A stretch of DNA of 33,442 nucleotides from a virus. Shown here one piece after another: positions 8,491 through 16,458 of the stretch. The notes beneath the pieces were generated by a model. That model was given only the letters and a program-made list of their open reading frames with translations. It made no database searches and was not told where the DNA came from. The stretch spans positions 1 through 33,442 of IMG/VR virus record IMGVR_UViG_3300036399_000593. One strand, given 5' to 3'. Made by a program: the position numbers and the translations under genes. Positions within the stretch are counted from its first letter, which is position 1. Each line of letters begins with the position of its first letter.

Positions 8491-10044
8491 ATGAGTATTC
8501 AAACTATCCCAGGGTTAACTGGTTTTACTTACGCTAGAGTAGCCTCTATGGACAAGCGTGCTGTAGGTAAACTTACAGACTCTAACCACTTGGAGTCTTT
8601 TCACTCCACTGAACCAGCTGACTATGATAAAAAAATCATCAGCTTGTACACTCAGAGTTCATTGTACAGCAATGACTTCTTAGACATGATCAACAAAAGC
8701 ACACCTTATTACATTGATAATAATAGTGATGCTTGGAAATGGCAAATTGCTGTTCCTTACAAGTTCCCAAAAATCATTGATATTCCTACTTCTACAGTAG
8801 AGAATAACAAACCAGGGATTGATGGACAAGAATTTACTTTAGTATTAGATACTAATGAGTTCTCTAAAAACGCTATCGTTTCTGTAGGTTCACGTCAGTA
8901 TGGTCCTCGTTTCTATGTAATCAAAGATCCTATTCCATGGAACATGGGTTACTTGTACAGTTTCAACTTAGTAACTGACAATCCAACAATTGATTTTGTA
9001 AACTCTACTTTCTTACAAGTTGGTGTTGAGTTAGAATTGGTTGATGCTGCTATTGGTGAGTTTGACCAAGACTTATTAGGATTGCCTCGTTTAGGTGAGC
9101 AAATCACAATGTTCGAATCTTTAGGTTCTGCATATGGATATGAGCACAAAATCACTGAATGGGCTGATGATAAAATGATGGTTGATGCTTCTGGTAAGCC
9201 TCTTGATATTTTAGTATATGCTCCACAAAGACGTAACCAATTACCTTTAACTCGTAATGATGTTAAATGGGAGCCATTTGTTGAGTTCTGGATGCGTAAA
9301 TCTATGTTGGAATTAAAAGTTAAACGTATGATCTGGGCTAAACCAGGTACAGTTAAATCTGGTGGTTCACAACAAAACTTGAAACGTACATCTGCAGGTG
9401 TTTACCACAGAATGCGTAACAATGGTAACTTAGTACAATATAACAGAGGTGAATTCTCTGCTAACTTGATTCGTTCAGTATTTGGAGATTTATTCTACAG
9501 ACGTGTGGACGTTAAAGATAGACGAGTTAAAATGTACACTAACGAAGCTGGATTCGACGTATTCCAACAAGCTTTGAAAACTGATGCATTAAACTCAGGA
9601 TTAACTTTCATGGCTGACTCTGGAAACAGATACATGCAAGGAGAAGGACAACACATCACTTACAACTTTGCATTTGATGCAATGGTAACTCGTGAGACTG
9701 GTCGTGTTGAATTGATTCACTTGAAAGAATTAGATTTACCACAATCTAACTTAGAGTTTGGACAAAACAAAAAGAGCACTCCAGTATTTATGGTGTTTGA
9801 TGTTTCTCCAATGTCTGATGGTTCAATGGTAAACAACATTCGTGAGGTACGTATGAAAGGTGCGCCTTCTATGACTTGGGGTTATATTGATGGAACTCGT
9901 CACCACTTAGGTTTTGCTAAATCTCAAGGTATGAGCTCTGCTAACAAATTCCCAGGATACGAAATCTGGATGAAAGATCGTTGCGATGTATTCATCGAAG
10001 ACTTATCAAGAACTGTGTTGATCGAAGAAATCCCACAATTCTAA
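8491..10044 (+). CDS. Major capsid protein
   Basis: 517 residues, 35 bases after the scaffold-like gene. Length, position and features such as IPGLTGFTYARVASM near the N-terminus, a central beta-rich region and a terminal helix/strand layout fit crAss-like HK97-fold capsid proteins, which are near 500 residues. The codons are the most uniform in the window (many CGT for Arg, GGT/GGA for Gly, AAC), consistent with very high expression. The leader is A-rich (AACAAAAAGTATAACAAA) without a Shine-Dalgarno. The HK97 fold itself is inferred, not demonstrated. Confidence 0.85.
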   Translation: MSIQTIPGLTGFTYARVASMDKRAVGKLTDSNHLESFHSTEPADYDKKIISLYTQSSLYSNDFLDMINKSTPYYIDNNSDAWKWQIAVPYKFPKIIDIPTSTVENNKPGIDGQEFTLVLDTNEFSKNAIVSVGSRQYGPRFYVIKDPIPWNMGYLYSFNLVTDNPTIDFVNSTFLQVGVELELVDAAIGEFDQDLLGLPRLGEQITMFESLGSAYGYEHKITEWADDKMMVDASGKPLDILVYAPQRRNQLPLTRNDVKWEPFVEFWMRKSMLELKVKRMIWAKPGTVKSGGSQQNLKRTSAGVYHRMRNNGNLVQYNRGEFSANLIRSVFGDLFYRRVDVKDRRVKMYTNEAGFDVFQQALKTDALNSGLTFMADSGNRYMQGEGQHITYNFAFDAMVTRETGRVELIHLKELDLPQSNLEFGQNKKSTPVFMVFDVSPMSDGSMVNNIREVRMKGAPSMTWGYIDGTRHHLGFAKSQGMSSANKFPGYEIWMKDRCDVFIEDLSRTVLIEEIPQF

Positions 10045-10057
10045 TAAAAATAACAGT

Positions 10058-10212
10058 ACTTACTACGCTACCCATTCAGAACAGCGTCCCAGAGTAAGTC
10101 GTAAATCGAAAAGAATTCCCCCCTATCCCCCACTCTCTCCCACCTTGGGGGGAAAACTTTTCAAACAGAATGATGGACTTATGTCGCATTATCCTTCGAT
10201 GGGTACATTCTG
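10058..10212 (+). promoter_or_regulatory. Three tandem hairpins after capsid gene
   Basis: This roughly 200-base gap has no gene but dense structure. Hairpin 1 (10058-10099): ACTTACT-ACGCT pairs with AGCGT-(5-base bulge)-AGTAAGT. Hairpin 2 (10116-10154): TTCCCCCC pairs with GGGGGGAA over a C-rich loop. Hairpin 3 (10166-10212): CAGAATG pairs with CATTCTG. The segment is much more GC-rich than its surroundings. Hairpin 2 resembles a terminator without a strong U tract. The set could partly terminate or stabilise capsid mRNA, or be a small structured RNA. Confidence 0.6.
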
Positions 10213-10245
10213 CAAAGTATAAACCAATTTTAATTAAACTACATT

Positions 10246-11217
10246 ATGGGCAAGTTAGGCAAAATCTCTACAATAAAAAGAGACTATTCAAATAGCGCAC
10301 AGTTGCAAACAATGCAAAGTGAACTATCACGAAAAGGTATGACACGTATTCCTGGAACAGGAGTATTTAAATATCCTTACAAAGAGTTAGATGGACAGTA
10401 TAGAACAGGATTAGATCCAAATGCTTCTTATATTAGAAGAATTGCTGATGAAACAGAACGTGAACTAGAAATAGAACGTGTTACAAAACTTCGTCAAAAA
10501 TTAGAAGCTGCATTAGGTGACATTGATCTTGGTCCTCGTTCTAAGTTTTGGAACTATGGATTATCAACATCTACAGATGATCAAACACATGTACAACCTG
10601 TGAAACTATTAGATGGTGATAACTATTATGATCTTATGGTTCCTTTTCAAGAATTAGCATTTTCATGGTTAAGAGTACATCCAACCATTGCAAGTTCTTA
10701 TCAATCTTGGGAAAGAGGAGAATATCCTGCAGAAACACAGTTTTATGTTGTTGATGATGAAATTGAAAATACAATTATATTCAAGAAAAAACAATTGATC
10801 AACAAAGCAATTGTGAAATTTGATTCTATGACTCCTGAGAAGAAACGTAAAGTTGCAAGACTTTTAGGACTTCCAGTTACAGAAGACACTAAAGAAGAAG
10901 TTGTTTACAACCAAGTAGATAACGTTCTTAAACAAGCAGAGTTTAAATCTGGTACATTCCAAGGATTAAATCCTGTAGAAGTGTTTAGTAGGTTTGCTGA
11001 CATGAAAGAAAACTTGTTACATATTAAAGATTTAGTTAAACAAGCAACATCACATTCTATCTACAGAGTGAAACCAAATGGTAGAGTTTATGAAGGAGAG
11101 TATGAAATTGCAGTTGATGAAGAGTCATTAATTAAATTCTTAATTGATGATGATAACCAAGATGATTTAATCACTCTTGAGCAGAAATTAAAAACTAAAA
11201 AACTAGCTTCTATTTAA
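10246..11217 (+). CDS. Conserved head/neck-region protein
   Basis: 323 residues, soluble. N-terminal residues 1-60 are basic and extended. A charged helix follows (DETERELEIERVTKLRQKLEAAL, about 65-88), then a mixed region with FQELAFSWLRVHPTIASSYQSW. A second helical part (MTPEKKRKVARLLGLP) comes before the acidic end. I recognise it only as the type of protein found right after the capsid gene in crAss-like phages; a precise role (capsid-associated or neck) is not shown by the sequence. Its stop codon lies inside a terminator hairpin. Confidence 0.7.
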   Translation: MGKLGKISTIKRDYSNSAQLQTMQSELSRKGMTRIPGTGVFKYPYKELDGQYRTGLDPNASYIRRIADETERELEIERVTKLRQKLEAALGDIDLGPRSKFWNYGLSTSTDDQTHVQPVKLLDGDNYYDLMVPFQELAFSWLRVHPTIASSYQSWERGEYPAETQFYVVDDEIENTIIFKKKQLINKAIVKFDSMTPEKKRKVARLLGLPVTEDTKEEVVYNQVDNVLKQAEFKSGTFQGLNPVEVFSRFADMKENLLHIKDLVKQATSHSIYRVKPNGRVYEGEYEIAVDEESLIKFLIDDDNQDDLITLEQKLKTKKLASI

Positions 11218-11230
11218 GAGGTTAGTTTTT
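11198..11230 (+). terminator. Terminator hairpin overlapping a stop codon
   Basis: A 13-bp stem AAAAACTAGCTTC/GAGGTTAGTTTTT (two or three G-U pairs) has a 7-base loop, TATTTAA, that contains the stop codon of the upstream gene. The A tract and T tract form the base of the stem, as in many intrinsic terminators. The next gene starts only 14 bases later, so it probably acts as partial attenuation inside the operon. Confidence 0.65.
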
Positions 11231-11243
11231 AAAAATATAAAAC

Positions 11244-11975
11244 ATGATACCAGTAGATAGTCTATTATACAAGATTGACCAAAGATTGAATAAGCTATCA
11301 ACTAATGAGCACCAACAGATTCAACTTGAAGATAAAATCTTAGCTCTGAATGAGGCTCAGATCAAGTTGATAAAGCAAAAGATTGACAACATTAGTACTG
11401 TGAGTCAAATGGGTTTAGACTCATTTAAAAAACGTTACGAAGATCTACAAAGTTTAGTGATGGATTATAATCATCAACCATTAGAGCTTGTAGAATCAGA
11501 TAAAGAAATACATCAGTGGAAAGCTAACATACATCAATTAGAACCACAATATATGTTCTATGTAGATTCATATGTGTTAGCTGATAAAGGAAGATGTAAA
11601 AACAGAAAGATCTGGATTAACAGAGATCTTGCAAAACATGGGGATCTTCAGTTTATTATGAACAACGATCATTACAAACCAAGTTTTGAATATCAAGAAA
11701 CATTTAATCTTTTATCCTCTGATGATATAAGTGTATTTACAGATGGGACGTTCACTCCTAATACTATAAATATAATGTACATGAGATATCCAGTTTACAT
11801 AAATAAAACAGGATTCATTATGTTTGATGGTCAACCATCATTTGATCAAGACTGTGAACTTGAAATGTATCTAGAAGATGAATTGTTAGATTTAACAGTT
11901 GAGAATCTAGCAATGTATACAGAGAATCAAAGTGCAGTTCAAAATGCACAATATAGAATACAAACAAACGAATAA
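11244..11975 (+). CDS. Conserved neck/structural-region protein
   Basis: 243 residues. The first 75 are strongly helical (SLLYKIDQRLNKLSTNEHQQIQLEDKILALNEAQIKLIKQ), a likely coiled coil. The rest is beta-rich with aromatic positions (PQYMFYVDSYVLADKGRCKNRKIWI). It has no enzymatic motif or membrane segment. A coiled coil plus beta domain, between head and fibre genes, is suggestive of a neck or connector component. I do not recognise a named family. Translation could be affected by the hairpin just upstream. Confidence 0.7.
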   Translation: MIPVDSLLYKIDQRLNKLSTNEHQQIQLEDKILALNEAQIKLIKQKIDNISTVSQMGLDSFKKRYEDLQSLVMDYNHQPLELVESDKEIHQWKANIHQLEPQYMFYVDSYVLADKGRCKNRKIWINRDLAKHGDLQFIMNNDHYKPSFEYQETFNLLSSDDISVFTDGTFTPNTINIMYMRYPVYINKTGFIMFDGQPSFDQDCELEMYLEDELLDLTVENLAMYTENQSAVQNAQYRIQTNE

Positions 11976-12000
11976 ATTTTTAACTTAATAAATAAATAAA

Positions 12001-13164
12001 ATGGCAGATTTTTCTTTAACTACTGTCTTTGTAGTACCAGGTTTTCAGAGCTCATTGCCTGTAAATGGTAGCCCTACACAAGACTTAGCAGCTGGTGAAG
12101 TAGGTATTTTTGGTAGCAACTATGAAGCTACTGCAACCCCTAGTTCTTTTAAGTATTTTTACATTGCCCAAGGTAGAACAAACACGTATTTGCAAGGAAC
12201 AAAACGTTCTGATAAAATTGCAGGATGTGGTGGTGGATTTGGTGGATGTAACTCAAATGTAACTGAATGGTACAAAGTGACTGGATGTCCTACTCCTATT
12301 AACCAAATCACTGATGTTGATCAATGGAATGTAAAATGTGGTGACGTTGTAACTTTAACATTACGTGCTCACTCTTCTTACATTGACACATTGTACTTCA
12401 ATGGTTTCACTCGTTCAGTAACTGTACAAGCACCTTGTTGTGATTGTGGTGGTGATCCTTGTGACACTGTTGATGTTGATGCTTTGATTGATCAATTCAT
12501 TGTAAAATTAGAAGCACAAGCTCCTGGTATCAACCCTGATAACATTAGCTTCAACACATTCTTTACATTTGCAAATGTAGGTGGTACAATTTTACGTATT
12601 ACAGGAAAACCATTAACTAAATATGGTCAACCATGTGACGTTGCTGCGTTCCCATTTGAATATGACAGAATGTATTTCAGAACTTTTGTATACAATGGTC
12701 CTGCAACTACAGCTGACTTTATCGTAGCTGATAATTGTAACATTGTTGCTGAAGCTGTTGTTACACAAACATCTAACTATGCTAGAGGTACATCTGCAGA
12801 AATTGCTCAATTAGAGAAAAACTTCTACAGCTACCAAGCAGGTTACTTGAAACACTTATACAGAATGGCTGGTTACAATGGTAACTTTGAGTCTTGGGTT
12901 GTTGATGGTACAACTTATGATACTTTCTACATCAAATTTAATGAGCTAGACAAGTCTGCTTATCAATGGGGTGATTATATTCATGAAGATTCAATGGTGA
13001 TCCTTGCAGTTGCAACTGGTTCAGGTATTGGTAGCGATATTCAAGATGCGTTAGAAGATGCTCTTGGTGAAGCATACGATGATTCAGGAGTATGTCTTAC
13101 TACAACATCTACTACTACAGCAACACCACCAACAACAACGACTACTACTACTACTGCTCCATAA
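12001..13164 (+). CDS. Abundant-type virion protein with Thr C-terminal tail
   Basis: 387 residues, beta-rich, with cysteine clusters (GCGGGFGGC about 75-83; CCDCGGDPC about 144-152). It ends in a Ser/Thr tract finishing TTTTTTTTAP-stop. Regular codon use like the capsid gene suggests strong expression. By position it could be an auxiliary capsid protein or a tail/neck structural protein; I cannot decide between them. The C-terminal Thr tail is the same element used as an inter-module linker in the adhesins downstream. Here it is free, so it may be exposed on the virion as a mucin-like or glycosylated tail, or be a linker whose distal module was lost. Confidence 0.7.
   Translation: MADFSLTTVFVVPGFQSSLPVNGSPTQDLAAGEVGIFGSNYEATATPSSFKYFYIAQGRTNTYLQGTKRSDKIAGCGGGFGGCNSNVTEWYKVTGCPTPINQITDVDQWNVKCGDVVTLTLRAHSSYIDTLYFNGFTRSVTVQAPCCDCGGDPCDTVDVDALIDQFIVKLEAQAPGINPDNISFNTFFTFANVGGTILRITGKPLTKYGQPCDVAAFPFEYDRMYFRTFVYNGPATTADFIVADNCNIVAEAVVTQTSNYARGTSAEIAQLEKNFYSYQAGYLKHLYRMAGYNGNFESWVVDGTTYDTFYIKFNELDKSAYQWGDYIHEDSMVILAVATGSGIGSDIQDALEDALGEAYDDSGVCLTTTSTTTATPPTTTTTTTTAP
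13095..13161 (+). repeat. Poly-Thr coding tract (C-terminal)
   Basis: ACT/ACA/ACG/ACC codons in mixed order encode a Thr-rich tail interrupted by Ser, Ala and Pro. The mixture of synonymous codons argues that Thr is maintained at protein level rather than being a fresh triplet expansion. Confidence 0.8.
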
Positions 13165-13192
13165 GTATAATAGTAAGAACTAATAACTAATT

Positions 13193-13234
13193 AAAAAGGG
13201 GAAGGAAGGTTTTAACTTTCTCTTCCCTTTTTTT
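13193..13234 (+). terminator. Rho-independent terminator
   Basis: AAAAAGGGGAAGG pairs with TCTTCCCTTTTT (one bulge or wobble) around a T-rich loop and runs into seven T residues. It lies in the 86-base gap after the Thr-tailed virion protein. It would separate the abundant head transcript from the less expressed connector and fibre genes. On the other strand the A tract also gives it terminator potential. Confidence 0.7.
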
Positions 13235-13250
13235 ATTAAAATTAAAAATT

Positions 13251-13814
13251 ATGCCAACATTAAAGTTAGATTTCTTAGTAGTTCCTACATATAACACATT
13301 AACTCTTGGGGTGATAGATGCGTCTACATATCCTACAGATCCTCCTGTTGTCACATCTCCAACAATTGAAATAAATATTCCTGGATTTGATACTGCAATT
13401 CTTGCGTTTGATGTAAATAATTTTAATATCTTTACATCATCAAGTTTAGGCATTACTGCATCAGGTGTAAACCAACCTCTTCCTGATGGAGTTTATCATT
13501 TAAAATACTCTGTAGCTCCAGCATATGAAAACTTTGTAGAGAAAACAATTATTCGTGTTGATAGATTACAAGAAAGATTTGATGAAGCATTCATGAAACT
13601 TGAAATGATGGAATGTGATAGAGCAATTAGAACACAATCAAAAGTGGAATTAAGCTCAATATATTTCTTCATACAAGGAGCAATTGCAGCAGCAAACAAC
13701 TGTGCAATTGTCGAATCAAACAAACTATATAATCAGGCATCCATTATGTTAAATAATTTTAACAAAAACAATTGTGGTTGTTCTGGAAATAATTATGCAA
13801 TAAACTTTTATTAA
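13251..13814 (+). CDS. Putative connector/fibre-attachment protein
   Basis: 187 residues with two parts. Residues 1-100 are a beta-sandwich-like domain (LKLDFLVVPTYNTLTLGVIDASTYP; GVYHLKYSVAP). Residues 100-187 are helical (VDRLQERFDEAFMKLEMMECDRAI) and end with a Cys-containing tail (NNCGCSGNNYAINFY). It is followed at once by two very small genes and then the fibres. This trio looks like a unit for attaching fibres or completing the tail, by context only. No named family recognised. Confidence 0.65.
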   Translation: MPTLKLDFLVVPTYNTLTLGVIDASTYPTDPPVVTSPTIEINIPGFDTAILAFDVNNFNIFTSSSLGITASGVNQPLPDGVYHLKYSVAPAYENFVEKTIIRVDRLQERFDEAFMKLEMMECDRAIRTQSKVELSSIYFFIQGAIAAANNCAIVESNKLYNQASIMLNNFNKNNCGCSGNNYAINFY

Positions 13815-13815
13815 T

Positions 13816-13926
13816 ATGGCTGCTTGTGGAAATTGTGGGGCTAGTGTGGGCTGTGGATGCCAACTAAAGAATGGGTTATGTGGAAAATGTCAAAGTGCTC
13901 CTCCTAAACCCCAACCTAAAAAATAA
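13816..13926 (+). CDS. 36-residue cysteine-rich micro-protein
   Basis: ATG at 13816, one base after the preceding stop (TAATATG), 36 residues ending PPKPQPKK. It has seven cysteines in CGNCG, GCGC and CGKC patterns within the first 25 residues, so it probably forms a small zinc knuckle or disulfide knot, with a basic Pro-rich tail. It is tightly packed between two genes with 1- and 5-base gaps, and it is the only open frame filling that interval, which supports it as real. The function is unknown; by context it is a minor virion or assembly factor. Confidence 0.6.
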   Translation: MAACGNCGASVGCGCQLKNGLCGKCQSAPPKPQPKK

Positions 13927-13931
13927 TAATT

Positions 13932-14198
13932 ATGTTATCACCTAGACTAACCAATTGTCCAGAGTGTGCAAACATTCCTTCTCTGATTGCAGAGATTGAT
14001 TGTAAAATTGCAGATATGGCTAATAGCTTATACAACAATGTTGTATTCATGCTTAACCAATCTTTTGCAGGAAGTGTTATGTTTGATCTTTTAAACTATA
14101 AAAGAATCCTTACATACAAATATCATAATCCAAGTTATGCTAGTCAGTATTCTGTGAATATGATTGCTAGTAAAATTAAACTTTTAAAATTCAAATAA
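13932..14198 (+). CDS. Small helical protein before the fibre genes
   Basis: 88 residues. It starts MLSPRLTNCPECANIPSLIAEIDCKI with a CPEC motif, followed by helices (LYNNVVFMLNQSFAGSVMF; LLNYKRILTYKYHN) and a basic end KIKLLKFK. The hydrophobic middle is too interrupted for a confident membrane helix. Spacing of 5 and 1 bases to its neighbours shows it is part of the operon. It may form an oligomeric connector or fibre chaperone; not recognised. Confidence 0.65.
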   Translation: MLSPRLTNCPECANIPSLIAEIDCKIADMANSLYNNVVFMLNQSFAGSVMFDLLNYKRILTYKYHNPSYASQYSVNMIASKIKLLKFK

Positions 14199-14199
14199 G

Positions 14200-15339
14200 A
14201 TGTCTTGTACAAATTGCTTTAATGGGTGTACTGAAACTAATTCAGATCAATGTATTAGATACACAGGAGAAGATGTTCCTGCATTAGGCATTAGTCATGG
14301 TGATAGTCTTTTGGCTGTAGAGAATGCAATTACAACATTTCTTGTTCCTGTATTAACAGGAGAAGGAATTAAACCTATAGTTGATGAGAGCATTATTTGT
14401 AATGTAGTTAAACAGTTTCTTCCAACATGTACACAGTGTACAGGATTCACATTAAATGAAGTCTTAACAGCAATTATTAAAGCAGCATGTTTATTACAAG
14501 AACAAATAGATGATCTTGTTGCAGAATTTGAAGCTTTAAATGCTGATTATAATATAGATTGTCTTGATAGTGTAACAGCATCGTCTGGTACACATGACAT
14601 ACTTCAAGCTGCAATTGATAAAATTTGTGAGCTAGAAGTTAACCTTGGAGCATTAGCTCTTGATCTTGCTACAAACTATTATACTAAAGCACAGGTTGAT
14701 GCAGTTGTCGCAAATTACGTCCCACCTGGTTCAAATTTAGTTAAGAATAAAATGATTCCCTATGTAGCTGTTCCATTTTTTGCTACAGACTTATCAATGT
14801 TTGATCCTACAGGCGCAGGCATAGGTGATTGGATTGATATTTATTTATGTGTTGGATCTAGTAGTAATTCACAAGTACCAGATATACGAGGAAGAGTTCT
14901 TGTTGGAGTTACAACAAATGTTCCAGGAGGACCAATGGATCCAGATGTTGTTCCTAATATGGGAACAGGTGGATTTAATCCTGCGTATACAATAAATACT
15001 ATATATGGAAGTAACAGTATAACACTTGGTGTTACACAAATGCCTACGCATACACATATTATAGATGTAATAAATCCTCCACATAGTCATTTTGTAGCTG
15101 CAGTACAAGGAGGAACATTATCATATCCTGCAAATCCTATCAATCCTATAACATCATATGTAGATTATTCTGATACAGGTAGTTATAGATTTTCATCATC
15201 TTCTCTTCCAGCAACAGTAGGACCAACATCAGCTACTACCACTGCAGTAACTGCAACTGCTCAGAATACAGGAAATGGGCTTCCTCATTCAAATATACAA
15301 CCTGTAATTGCTTGTAATTATATAATATATATACCTTAA
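14200..15339 (+). CDS. Collar-type tail fibre, paralog 1
   Basis: 379 residues. Residues 1-80 are a Cys-bearing N-terminal adaptor starting MSCTNCFNGC with the motif SDQCIRYTG (type A, shared by four genes here). Helical stalk segments follow (LNEVLTAIIKAACLLQEQI; about 85-170). The C-terminal half has hallmarks of phage tail-collar/short-fibre domains: VPDIRGRVLVGV (226-237), paired HTH (284-286) and HSH (295-297) motifs, and a final LPHSNIQPVIACNYIIYI. In T4 short fibres similar HxH histidines bind metal in the trimer axis. It probably trimerises and contacts the receptor. It has a tandem paralog just downstream. Confidence 0.8.
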   Translation: MSCTNCFNGCTETNSDQCIRYTGEDVPALGISHGDSLLAVENAITTFLVPVLTGEGIKPIVDESIICNVVKQFLPTCTQCTGFTLNEVLTAIIKAACLLQEQIDDLVAEFEALNADYNIDCLDSVTASSGTHDILQAAIDKICELEVNLGALALDLATNYYTKAQVDAVVANYVPPGSNLVKNKMIPYVAVPFFATDLSMFDPTGAGIGDWIDIYLCVGSSSNSQVPDIRGRVLVGVTTNVPGGPMDPDVVPNMGTGGFNPAYTINTIYGSNSITLGVTQMPTHTHIIDVINPPHSHFVAAVQGGTLSYPANPINPITSYVDYSDTGSYRFSSSSLPATVGPTSATTTAVTATAQNTGNGLPHSNIQPVIACNYIIYIP

Positions 15340-15349
15340 TTTTATTAAT

Positions 15350-16456
15350 ATGTCTTGCACAAATTGTTATAATGGTTGCGCTGAGATTGTTTCTGATCAA
15401 TGCGTTAGATATACAGGGGTCGATGTACCTCTATTAGGTATTCACAATGGTGACACTCTTCTCACTGTTGAGAATGCAATCATTTCATTTGTTACACCTT
15501 TTCTTGATGGATCAGGTATAAAACCTATTATTGATCCAGATATAATATGTGATGTAGTTAGACAGTATATTCCTACGTGTGTAGAATGTAATGGATTTAA
15601 CTTGAATGATGTATTGTCAGCAATTATAAAAGCTACATGTAATCTTCAAGAACAAATAGACGCTATTGTAGCAGAGCTTGCAGTATTAAATGCACCTTAT
15701 GATAGTGACTGTTTAGTACTTTCTCCAAATGCAGATACACATACTATTGTACAAGCTGTAATAAATAAACTTTGTGAAGTAGAAGCTGACCTTGCTATAT
15801 TAGCATTAGATGTTTCTACAAATTATATTAGAATTGATCAAATCAATAACTACATTGCTGCATACATTAATAGTAGTACAAGCGATTTAGTAAATGCTAA
15901 AATGATTCCATTTGTAGCATTAGAGTTCTATGGTGATTTAATTGGTAAGTTCGATGCTACTGGTGCAGGTATTGGAGCATGGAAAGATATTAATTTATGT
16001 AATGGAAACAATAACACTCCTGATAAACGAGGTAGAGTTGCTGTTTGTGCAATAACAGATATGGGTGGTGGTCAATTGGATCCAGAAGTAGATCCTGCAG
16101 TAAATCCATCATTTAATCCTAATTATGTAATAAATGATAATAGTCATGGTGTTAATTTTATAACACTTAATGAATTTCAATTACCTAGTCATGCACATAA
16201 TAATACTGTTTTTACAGCATTGGAACAAACACCACATACACATGGTTTGACAGGAGGTGTAGTTATGTTTGGTGGACCTTATGGATTAAATTATGCTAGT
16301 GACTTTGCTTTCTTTGCAAAATATGATACAGATCCACAACTTGCTAATATAACAGTAAATACTACAATAAATAATGCTTACACAGGTGGTAATCTACCTC
16401 ATTCAAATATCCAACCAGTTTACCCTTGTTATTATATAATGTATATACCAACTTAA
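15350..16456 (+). CDS. Collar-type tail fibre, paralog 2
   Basis: 368 residues, homologous over its full length to the previous gene: same MSCTNCYNGC start, type A adaptor SDQCVRYTG, helical middle, and collar core PDKRGRVAVC. It also has HAH and HTH metal-type pairs (QLPSHAHNN; TPHTHGL) and the end LPHSNIQPVYPCYYIMYI. The adaptor and stalk are best conserved, while the tip loops between the histidine pairs and the C-terminus differ, as expected for receptor-specificity divergence. The two could form a heteromeric fibre or give alternate receptor binding. Confidence 0.8.
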   Translation: MSCTNCYNGCAEIVSDQCVRYTGVDVPLLGIHNGDTLLTVENAIISFVTPFLDGSGIKPIIDPDIICDVVRQYIPTCVECNGFNLNDVLSAIIKATCNLQEQIDAIVAELAVLNAPYDSDCLVLSPNADTHTIVQAVINKLCEVEADLAILALDVSTNYIRIDQINNYIAAYINSSTSDLVNAKMIPFVALEFYGDLIGKFDATGAGIGAWKDINLCNGNNNTPDKRGRVAVCAITDMGGGQLDPEVDPAVNPSFNPNYVINDNSHGVNFITLNEFQLPSHAHNNTVFTALEQTPHTHGLTGGVVMFGGPYGLNYASDFAFFAKYDTDPQLANITVNTTINNAYTGGNLPHSNIQPVYPCYYIMYIPT

Positions 16457-16458
16457 TT

